DNA of 18,114 bases, taken from NCBI GenBank assembly GCA_910585655.1, contig CAJUFW010000056.1:1-18114 (forward strand), given 5' to 3'. The notes under the pieces are model-generated. The model was not told where the DNA came from. It did no database searches and worked only from the letters and a program-made list of their open reading frames with translations. Source of the stretch: an uncultured Lachnospiraceae bacterium (lineage in GTDB: Bacteria; Bacillota_A; Clostridia; Lachnospirales; Lachnospiraceae). The position numbers and the translations under genes were made by a program. This document shows, one piece after another, positions 1 to 6,206 of the stretch (the stretch's first letter is position 1; each line of letters starts with the position of its first letter).

Positions 1-245
1 AACGCCAGAACATTTCCGTAAATATTGATAAAAAAGGTTTCAAAGCTCAGCCGATCTCGGTGCAGGAAATAACGTTTGATTTCCTGGAACGGCACAAGAT
101 TATAGCGATACATGCCCAATCCACCGGCTCTGCCGTATCGTTCGCTCAAAAACATCAGATACATCAGGCAAAACAGGTAGAGCAGAAATGCTCCGCGCAG
201 TATCCAAACAATCCACCTTTTATGCTCCGGTTTCAAAAATCCCAT
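1..245 (-). CDS. VanZ-family membrane protein, N-terminal part (runs off window)
   Basis: This reading frame begins with ATG at 245 and is still open at the window edge, giving 81 complete codons. An AGGAG ribosome-binding site sits six bases before the ATG. The N-terminus has a short basic stretch (KPEHKR) followed by a hydrophobic segment at about residues 12-33, which looks like a first membrane helix. The later stretch YNLVPFQEIKRYF (about 48-60) and INIYGNVLA at the end match the conserved opening of VanZ-like proteins, where Asn-Leu-x-Pro-Phe and Gly-Asn-x-x-x-Phe are typical. VanZ-like proteins are small integral membrane proteins; VanZ itself gives low-level teicoplanin resistance, but the role of most homologues is unknown. 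It lies 66 bases after pmbA on the same strand, with no clear terminator between them. No resistance role should be assumed. Confidence 0.8.
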   Translation of the reverse strand, partial: MGFLKPEHKRWIVWILRGAFLLYLFCLMYLMFLSERYGRAGGLGMYRYNLVPFQEIKRYFLHRDRLSFETFFINIYGNVLA

Positions 246-311
246 GACACACTCCTACTATTATCACTCTATCATTCTTTTTTGCAAAGCTTTTTTGCAG
301 ACGTAGAAAAT

Positions 312-1664
312 CTACTTGCCTGCGACAGAAAGTTCTTTTACTACTACACAAGGCGCACCATACACGGAAAAGCCCTCCGGCGTATGGAATTCCAGATCCG
401 AGCCTACCAACTCAATATCCTTTAACATTTGGAAAAAGTTTCCTGCTACTGTAAAGCCTTTCACCGGTCCCTGCTTCTCTCCTCCGGAAATCAAAAAGCC
501 TGCGCTTGATAAGGAGAAATCTCCCGTCTTTGGATCAGCTCCGGCGTGCATCCCGTTTAATTCTGTCACATAAATTCCATCGCCTACTGCGGCAAATACT
601 TCCTCTCGACTCTTTTCACCAGGTTTTACATAAAAAGCGTATGGCTGAATGGCAATCGGAGCATCATAGCTTTCTTTTGCAGCATTTCCCGTACTGTTCT
701 TTCCTGCCTTTTTTGCCGTTTTCAGGTTATAAAGGAATGTATTCAGCATCCCTTTCGATATGACTTCTTTTGTAGAAGTCGCCACACCTTCCGCGTCAAA
801 CGGCATCTGTACGGAAAAGTCCGGATAAAACGGATCATCTACAATCGTCACCTGTTCCGAAGCAACCATCGCCTGTTCTTTTCCTTTCAAAAGTGAAATC
901 CCCTGCTGTACTGCCTCTGCCGAAAATACAGAAGCAAACGTAGAAAGCATCGCCCCCATCATTTTTCCCGAAAAGACAATTTTATATTTACCGGAATCTA
1001 CCTTTCCTGGATTCATAACCGAAAGAGCATCCCCGACCCCTTTTTTCGCCAGATCTGCCAAATCAATCTCCGATATTTCTCCAAGAGAGTTTTTATAACC
1101 CATATACTTTTCTTCCTCTCCTGGCTCCTGTACGATAGATACGGCGCTGACTAGGCTGATTCCATACTCCTGGGATAAATCCAGCCCTTTGGAGTTCGCC
1201 AGGCATACGATTCCCTTTTCTGCTATTGTTCTGCTCTGCGTCCCGTCGATAACCCTTGTATCCTCTGCATAAAGCCTTTTCTGGCAATCCATCGCTACTG
1301 CAGCCATCACGTCTGCGCCTGGAATTTCACTTGGTGTCCGGCTGACGCTCTGATACAAATCGCCCGCCTGATGGATCAGTACCTCATCCTCCGTTTCAAT
1401 CGAAGCAGCATTGTCCATCGCCCGCTCTACCAACGAAACTGCCTGCTCCTCATCAAAACATTCCGTAGCGGCATAGCCCATTTTTCCGTCTACAATACAG
1501 CGAAAACATGCTCCGCCGCCTGTAGCCGTCGTAAATTGGTTGACCTCTTCACGGTATACCGAGACAGCCATTTCGGAACTGTTCTTATAATATAACTCAT
1601 AATCCTCTAACCCGGCTTTCTTCGCTGCATGCAGCACCGCCGATTTAAACTCCTGATATTCCAT
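312..1664 (-). CDS. pmbA: TldE/PmbA-family protein, partner subunit of the TldD metalloprotease
   Basis: A 450-residue protein of the TldD/PmbA (U62) family, close to the family's usual length of about 450. In this family TldD and TldE (PmbA) form a cytoplasmic heterodimeric zinc protease that trims unfolded peptides, known from microcin B17 maturation and CcdA antitoxin degradation in E. coli. This protein lacks the HExxxH zinc motif, as expected for the non-catalytic TldE subunit, while tldD just upstream has it. Typical family stretches are visible: the GYAATE region near residue 63, the GK..IVFSG segment near 225, VDDP..PDFSVQMPFDAEGV near 276-294, and the C-terminal GDFSLSSAGFLI and KGFTVAGNFF stretches. 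The ATG at 1664 has AGGAG nine bases upstream. It is separated from tldD by 270 bases of repeats, but probably shares its transcript. Confidence 0.93.
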   Translation of the reverse strand: MEYQEFKSAVLHAAKKAGLEDYELYYKNSSEMAVSVYREEVNQFTTATGGGACFRCIVDGKMGYAATECFDEEQAVSLVERAMDNAASIETEDEVLIHQAGDLYQSVSRTPSEIPGADVMAAVAMDCQKRLYAEDTRVIDGTQSRTIAEKGIVCLANSKGLDLSQEYGISLVSAVSIVQEPGEEEKYMGYKNSLGEISEIDLADLAKKGVGDALSVMNPGKVDSGKYKIVFSGKMMGAMLSTFASVFSAEAVQQGISLLKGKEQAMVASEQVTIVDDPFYPDFSVQMPFDAEGVATSTKEVISKGMLNTFLYNLKTAKKAGKNSTGNAAKESYDAPIAIQPYAFYVKPGEKSREEVFAAVGDGIYVTELNGMHAGADPKTGDFSLSSAGFLISGGEKQGPVKGFTVAGNFFQMLKDIELVGSDLEFHTPEGFSVYGAPCVVVKELSVAGK

Positions 1665-1668
1665 AACC

Positions 1669-1689
1669 TTATTCTCCTATTTTAAGTTC
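1669..1689 (-). promoter_or_regulatory. Ribosome-binding-site segment of pmbA, shared with tldD
   Basis: These 21 bases hold the AGGAG ribosome-binding site of pmbA. They match 19 of 21 bases of the segment at 3323-3343 in front of tldD (minus-strand consensus GAACTYAAAATAGGAGRATA followed by A). Shared translation-initiation context between two paralogous genes could be a relic of gene duplication or part of the repeats around them. The match is seen directly; its meaning is inferred. Confidence 0.6.
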
Positions 1690-1694
1690 TACTA

Positions 1695-1923
1695 TTTTTA
1701 GTTCCGTATTTGTCTTTCCAGAACACCTTCCCTAAGTTTGATTTCCAGCCGCCAAAATCATGCGTCTGTAAACCAAACTGTGTTCTGTACAGACAAATAC
1801 TGTTTTTAGTTCCGTATTTGTCTTTCCTGAACACCTCTCCTAAGTTTGATTTCCAGCCGCTAAAATCATGCGTCTGCAAACCAAACTGTGTTCTGTACAG
1901 ACAAATACTGTTTTTAGTTCCGT
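1695..1923. repeat. 108-bp tandem repeat, two copies plus a 13-bp third start; each unit folds back on itself
   Basis: Copy 1 is 1695-1802, copy 2 is 1803-1910, and the first 13 bases recur at 1911-1923. By eye the two full copies differ at five positions. Within each unit a 95-base core is a long imperfect inverted repeat. In copy 1 the outer arms 1706-1725 and 1781-1800 match at 17 of 20 bases, and inner arms (AGTTTGATTTCCAG and its counterpart) continue the pairing toward a loop around CAAAATCAT. There is no transposase. It looks like a MITE- or REP-like intergenic hairpin that was tandemly duplicated. Because 108 is a multiple of three, both strands stay open across it, but this is not coding (see rejected items). 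Confidence 0.85.
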
Positions 1924-1934
1924 GTTCCTATTTA

Positions 1935-3317
1935 TTATCTTCCGCCTACTGTAATCGACGATACGCGGATTAACGGCTGACCGACGTCTGTCGGGATGCT
2001 TCCGCTGGCGGAGCCGCACATACCCTGACCGGTTGCCAGATCGGTGCCGACCATATCAATGTCCTGTAAGATTTCAGAGCCTTTTCCAATCAGGCTTGCG
2101 CCACGGACTGGCTCACAGATCTTACCGTTACGAACCATATAAGCTTCCCGTACGGCAAAGTTGAAATCTCCTGTCACCGGATTAACCGATCCGCCGCCCA
2201 TTTCCTTTGCATATAATCCATATTCAATAGAAGCGATAATGTCCTCATTTTTGTCCTCGCCCGGCATAATTACGGTATTGGTCATCCGGGAAGTCGGTGT
2301 AAAGGTATAATCCTGGCGGCGGCAGTTTCCGGTTGCTTCCATGCCCATTCTCCTGCCGTTGAAGCGGTCAATCATATAAGTCTTTAACACGCCTTTTTCA
2401 ATAAGGACGTTTCTCTGGGACGGGTGTCCCTCGTCGTCGATGTTGATAGAACCCCAGGCGTTTGGAATGGTTCCGTCATCTACTGCCGTCACCTTTTCTG
2501 TTGCAATTTTTTGCCCTAATTTCCCGCAGAACTGCGAACGCCCTAATGCTACAGAAGTAGCTTCCAAAGAATGCCCACATGCTTCATGGAAAATTACGCC
2601 GCCAAATCCGTTTTCTATTGCCACTGTCATTTTTCCAGCCGGGCAATATCCGGCATGTAACATGGTAATCGCCTGTTTTGCCGCATGTTCTCCCACTTCC
2701 TTTGGAGTAATCACGGTCTCAAACATTTCTAAGCCCATCCGACGCCCCGGACGGCAATGCCCGGTCTGGTTTTCTCCGTCTTTATAGGCAATCGCATCCA
2801 CTACCATCCTCGTGCGAATCTGGCGATCCTGCGCTAATAAACCCTCGCTGTTGGCTATCAAAATATTGTGATCCACATCCAGCAAGGTTCCTGCTACCTG
2901 TGCAATCTCATCATGATAATCCTTTGCCGTAAAGCAAGCTTCCTTCAATAAATCAATTTTATCCTTATTTTTCACATCCGACGGCACAATGCGAATCGGA
3001 TGAACGTCTCCAAAAATCCGCTCCTTTAAATACACCGGCTGTCCTACCGGCGCTCCGGACAGCGCGCTTGCTACCCGATCGGCAGCCAGCAGCAGACCGC
3101 TTTCCGACAAATCTGTCGTTGAAGCGCATACGCAGCGCAGTCCGGCAAAAATACGAATACCAACACCAGATAACAAACTGTCTGCGATCTCGTTTACCTT
3201 TCCGTCTACCATTTGGATATTTTTGTTCAACGTGCGCTCGGCAAAGATCTCGGCAAAATCTGCTCCTGTAGACATCGCCTTTGCCAGTACACGGTTCAAT
3301 ATGGCTTTTGCAATCAT
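1935..3317 (-). CDS. tldD: TldD metalloprotease, catalytic subunit
   Basis: A 460-residue protein of the TldD/PmbA family with the zinc-binding motif HEACGH at residues 244-249 (HExxxH), inside the conserved stretch GFGGVIFHEACGHSLEA. The C-terminus has the family stretches GDFNFAVREAYMVRNG, GKGSEILQDIDMVG and GMCGSASGS. TldD carries the active site of the TldD-TldE heterodimer, a cytoplasmic protease that threads unfolded peptides into a closed chamber; known substrates are RiPP precursors and labile antitoxins. I chose the ATG at 3317 because AGGAGG lies nine bases upstream and the protein then starts at the family's normal position; a 28-residue upstream extension is possible only through repeat sequence. 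The following gene is pmbA/tldE, its expected partner. No RiPP precursor or modification gene is in the window, so a general role is more likely. Confidence 0.95.
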   Translation of the reverse strand: MIAKAILNRVLAKAMSTGADFAEIFAERTLNKNIQMVDGKVNEIADSLLSGVGIRIFAGLRCVCASTTDLSESGLLLAADRVASALSGAPVGQPVYLKERIFGDVHPIRIVPSDVKNKDKIDLLKEACFTAKDYHDEIAQVAGTLLDVDHNILIANSEGLLAQDRQIRTRMVVDAIAYKDGENQTGHCRPGRRMGLEMFETVITPKEVGEHAAKQAITMLHAGYCPAGKMTVAIENGFGGVIFHEACGHSLEATSVALGRSQFCGKLGQKIATEKVTAVDDGTIPNAWGSINIDDEGHPSQRNVLIEKGVLKTYMIDRFNGRRMGMEATGNCRRQDYTFTPTSRMTNTVIMPGEDKNEDIIASIEYGLYAKEMGGGSVNPVTGDFNFAVREAYMVRNGKICEPVRGASLIGKGSEILQDIDMVGTDLATGQGMCGSASGSIPTDVGQPLIRVSSITVGGR

Positions 3318-3338
3318 CTTCTTTATCCTCCTATTTTG

Positions 3339-3529
3339 AGTTCCGTCTCTTTTATTTAAGTTCCGTCTCTCCATTTCAAGCCGAGCTATGCTCGGCTTCA
3401 CCCCCTTAAAGGGGGAGTGAAATTCTGTCGCAAAAAGATGCGCCAGTATTTCCTCCCGGGGGTGCTTCCATTACGAGACTGTACGAGACTGTTTTTGAGT
3501 CCATCAAAGATGGGCTTAGTTCCGTCTCT
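3339..3529. repeat. Three AGTTCCGTCTCT repeats and a 10-bp tandem repeat upstream of tldD
   Basis: The 12-mer AGTTCCGTCTCT occurs at 3339-3350, 3359-3370 and 3518-3529. The shorter core AGTTCCGT is also at 1700, 1808 and 1916, on the other side of tldD. Between the second and third copies are TACGAGACTG twice in tandem (3472-3491) and a small CCATC/GATGG hairpin (3501-3513). The stretch from 3318 to 3568 contains no gene I can support. I see no convincing -35/-10 pair for tldD here. Confidence 0.7.
3378..3415. other. Two adjacent stem-loops between the M32 carboxypeptidase gene and tldD
   Basis: AAGCCGAGC (3378-3386) pairs perfectly with GCTCGGCTT (3390-3398) around a TAT loop. Next to it CCCCCTT (3401-3407) pairs with AAGGGGG (3409-3415) with almost no loop, or CCCCC with GGGGG around five bases. 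On the minus strand neither hairpin is followed by a U-run (the next bases are GAAATGG), so a standard intrinsic terminator is not supported. They could stabilise or process RNA, or belong to an intergenic repeat element. Confidence 0.55.
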
Positions 3530-3568
3530 CTATCTTGGATGGGGGTGTCTGGTTTTGTTTTCTGGTGG

Positions 3569-5071
3569 TTAGTCTTCCAGTCCATACAGGCGGGTGAATT
3601 TTTCTTTTAAATATGCCACGTAGTAATCGGCGTTAAATGGCTCTCCGGTGGTTTCTGTCAGCATTTCATCTGTATTTTTAAGCTGTCCGTACTGATGGAC
3701 ATGCTTTCCTAAATAAGCCTTGATTTCTGATAAATCACCTTTTTTCAGGGTGCCTTCAAAGTCGAGTTCCTGCTGTAGTTTGTGATAGATCTGGGCGGCG
3801 ATCGCATTGCCCAGGGCGTAGGACGGGAAATAGCCGAAGCTTCCCATCGACCAGTGGACGTCCTGAAGCACGCCTTCGGCGTCGTTAGACGGGGTAACGC
3901 CCAAGTATTCCTCGTATAGCTTATTCCAAAGCTCCGGCAGGTCTGCTACTTCGGCTTTTCCTTCAAAAATCAGCTTTTCCAGTTCATAGCGAATCATGAT
4001 ATGCAGACAGTAGGTCAGTTCGTCCGCCTCTGTCCGGATTAAGCTTGGCTCTACATGATTGACTGCCTGAACAAATTGATCCAGTGGAATATCGGATAGA
4101 TGCTCCGGGAAAGTTTCTACCAGCTTGCCGTAAATCGGTTCCCAAAATGCCTTGCTGCGACCAATGATATTTTCGTAAAAACGGGATTGCGATTCGTGCA
4201 TCCCCATAGATGCGCCGCTGCCTAACGGGGTCTCGCTGATTTCATCCGAAATGCCCTGCTCATAAATGCCATGCCCGCCTTCGTGTACTGTAGAGAATAT
4301 CGCATTTTCCAGGTTATGTTCATAATAGTGGTTTGTAAAACGAACGTCGTGATTATGCAGCTCCGTAGTAAACGGATGCTCGCTGTCTGCTGTCACACCG
4401 CGGTTAAAATCAAAACCGATATACTCTGCCAGGAAATGGTTAAATTCCTTTTGCTTGGCAATATCGTACTGCTGATTCATAAAGCTTTTATCTGTCAGTG
4501 CGCCTTTTTTGGTAATCTTTTTTAACAATGGAACGATTTCCGCCTTTACCTTGCCGAAAAACGCATCCAGCTTTTCCATATCCATGCCTTCCTCGTAATC
4601 ATCCAGCAATACGTCGTAAAGCTTCTGTCCCTCCTTCGCCTGGTAGCCTGCAAACCGCCGGTTGTAGTCGATCATCTTTTCTAAGCAAGGAGCAAACAAC
4701 GCATAATCGCTTTTCTGCTTTGCTTCTGCCCAAATGCTGCCTGCCTGTGCAGACAAAACCGAATATTCCTGATATTCCTGCGGCGGAATTTTTTCCATCT
4801 GATCATACCTCTTTTGCAGCTTTTCAACAACTTTGGCTTCTATCGCCGTCAAATCCTTTGCATCCTTTAATTCAGTCAGAATTGCCTTTACCTCGTCGTT
4901 CATAATGGTCTGATAAATCTCCATGGAAAGCAATCCCATTACCTTAGAAGTCCGTTCAATAGCACCCTTTGGCGCCAGCGTCTCATTGTCCCAGCTTAGC
5001 AACGTCATTGCCGTTCCCAATGCCTGGCTTTTGTCCAAAAAAGGCTGCAACCGTTCAAATGTCTGATTCAT
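3569..5071 (-). CDS. M32-family metallocarboxypeptidase (carboxypeptidase Taq type)
   Basis: A 500-residue protein of the normal size for family M32, zinc enzymes of the cytoplasm that remove C-terminal amino acids from peptides with broad specificity. All diagnostic M32 motifs are present in order: HPF at 232-234, DVRFT at 242-246 (DxRxT), the zinc site HEGGH at 263-267, HESQ at 292-295 with Glu as third ligand, IRTEADE further on, and GVLQDVHW (GxxQDxHW). The start is ATG at 5071 with AAGGAGG six bases upstream. It has its own promoter at 5171-5199 and an untranslated leader of roughly 90 bases. The following tldD-tldE pair and the more distant pepT give this window three unrelated peptide-degrading activities, consistent with amino-acid salvage, though nothing shows joint regulation. 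Confidence 0.95.
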   Translation of the reverse strand: MNQTFERLQPFLDKSQALGTAMTLLSWDNETLAPKGAIERTSKVMGLLSMEIYQTIMNDEVKAILTELKDAKDLTAIEAKVVEKLQKRYDQMEKIPPQEYQEYSVLSAQAGSIWAEAKQKSDYALFAPCLEKMIDYNRRFAGYQAKEGQKLYDVLLDDYEEGMDMEKLDAFFGKVKAEIVPLLKKITKKGALTDKSFMNQQYDIAKQKEFNHFLAEYIGFDFNRGVTADSEHPFTTELHNHDVRFTNHYYEHNLENAIFSTVHEGGHGIYEQGISDEISETPLGSGASMGMHESQSRFYENIIGRSKAFWEPIYGKLVETFPEHLSDIPLDQFVQAVNHVEPSLIRTEADELTYCLHIMIRYELEKLIFEGKAEVADLPELWNKLYEEYLGVTPSNDAEGVLQDVHWSMGSFGYFPSYALGNAIAAQIYHKLQQELDFEGTLKKGDLSEIKAYLGKHVHQYGQLKNTDEMLTETTGEPFNADYYVAYLKEKFTRLYGLED

Positions 5072-5170
5072 GATAGTCCTCCTTCTCCAATCACTGTGTT
5101 TCCTTCTGACGTTTCCTGCAAAGATTGTTTTAGATGCAAACGCCGAAAGGTCTGTTTATTGTTTCCTATT

Positions 5171-5199
5171 AGTATAGCATTTTCCAGAAAAGAACACAA
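5171..5199 (-). promoter_or_regulatory. Promoter of the M32 carboxypeptidase gene
   Basis: On the minus strand, TTGTGT (5194-5199) and TATACT (5171-5176) are separated by exactly 17 bases. The -10 box is preceded by TGC, giving an extended -10 (TGnTATACT). The -35 box begins only nine bases after the EamA stop codon, and I see no terminator between them. Confidence 0.7.
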
Positions 5200-5207
5200 C
5201 GTATATT

Positions 5208-6161
5208 TTACACTAACAGCAGCAACGTCCCGCCTACTACTCCTGCCAGACCCACCATCGCGCGTCCAGACAGCTTTTCCTTTAAAAAAATCCAGGAAAA
5301 TGCCACTGTAACAACGATGCTCAGCTTGTCAATCGGCGCTACAATACTGGCATTGCCATCCTGCAAAGCACGATAATAGCAAAGCCAGGACAGCCCGGTA
5401 GCAATCCCGGACAATCCTAAAAACAGCCAGCTTTTCCGATCAATCTGCCGGATTTCTTTCTGTCTGCCCAAGGCAAATACGATCACCCACGCCATTAAGA
5501 GAACGAAAATCGTCCGGATTGCTGTCCCTAAATTAGAATCAATTCCGCTGATACCGATTTTTCCTAAAATAGTCGTCAGACTTGCAAACACCGCAGAAAG
5601 CAGCGCATATAGCAGCCAGGAATTGGCTTTCCAGATTCCTGCCATTTTGTTCGTGTCCCTTCTTTGCTGCTGGCTGTTTTCCTTTTTCTGAATCATCAGA
5701 TACGTTCCGACGCCCATAATAATCATGGCAATCACTTTGATCACCGTCAAAGATTCTCCCAGAAAAAGGAACGCTAACAGCATCGTTAAAATCGTACTAC
5801 TCTTGTCGATTGGCGCCACTTTATTCACATCGCCTAGCTGCAACGCCTTAAAATAACAAATCCAGGATCCTCCGGTCGTCAAGCCGGAAAGCATTAAAAA
5901 CAAAAAAGTTTTGCCTGAAATCTGGGACAGCTCGGAAGAAAGCGCAGCAAAACGCGACGTCGCCACACCTGCGGCTCCCGGCTCGGCGCCCCCGGCTCCT
6001 CCTGCTGTGATCCACGCCATCAGCCAGGCAAATACCAATACTACAATCGTCCTAAGTGCCGTTGCCAAATGGGAATCCGTATTACGGATTCCCATTTTTG
6101 CCAGAATCGCCGTGATTCCTGCAAATAAAGCAGACAGCAGCGCATATACCAGCCACATCAT
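5208..6161 (-). CDS. EamA-family (drug/metabolite) transporter, tandem fusion of two half-size units
   Basis: A 317-residue integral membrane protein of the EamA/DMT superfamily, predicted to have about ten membrane helices. The substrate cannot be told from sequence. The two halves are strikingly alike: residues 3-51 and 182-230 match at about 28 of 49 positions by hand count (both contain YALLSA, then DS.L.TA.RTI), and the second parts share SG..TG.SW.CY..ALQ.G followed by VAPIDK. Each half resembles the free-standing EamA proteins of about 140 residues with five helices. The first half carries a Gly/Ala-rich insertion (about 54-67), and the halves are joined by a polar linker, about 159-179. 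ATG at 6161 has AGGAG nine bases upstream. It begins 45 bases after pheT, so it probably rides on the T-box-controlled transcript. Confidence 0.9.
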   Translation of the reverse strand: MMWLVYALLSALFAGITAILAKMGIRNTDSHLATALRTIVVLVFAWLMAWITAGGAGGAEPGAAGVATSRFAALSSELSQISGKTFLFLMLSGLTTGGSWICYFKALQLGDVNKVAPIDKSSTILTMLLAFLFLGESLTVIKVIAMIIMGVGTYLMIQKKENSQQQRRDTNKMAGIWKANSWLLYALLSAVFASLTTILGKIGISGIDSNLGTAIRTIFVLLMAWVIVFALGRQKEIRQIDRKSWLFLGLSGIATGLSWLCYYRALQDGNASIVAPIDKLSIVVTVAFSWIFLKEKLSGRAMVGLAGVVGGTLLLLV

Positions 6162-6206
6162 GTTATCGTTCTCCTATTTCCATTCCCTGCTATAAATTTC
6201 ACGGTT

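Noticed and set aside
260..287. Possible promoter for the VanZ-family gene (TTGCAA, 16 bases, GATAAT on the minus strand)
   Set aside because: The predicted start would fall inside the ribosome-binding site, so the pair is not convincing as a promoter for this gene.
303..315. GTAGA/TCTAC hairpin over the pmbA stop codon as a terminator
   Set aside because: Only five pairs, and no U-run follows on the minus strand.
60..425. Plus-strand 121-residue frame at the left edge
   Set aside because: It is antisense to the VanZ-family gene and to the end of pmbA, both of which have clear family matches.
1682..1973. Open frames on both strands across the tandem repeat, encoding a 36-residue repeated peptide
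   Set aside because: The frames stay open because the repeat is 108 bases long. Copy differences change amino acids on both strands, there is no ribosome-binding site, and the DNA is better explained as a fold-back repeat.
3318..3401. N-terminal extension of TldD by 28 residues
   Set aside because: The extension runs through AGTTCCGT repeats and a hairpin; the internal ATG at 3317 has an AGGAGG at the right distance.
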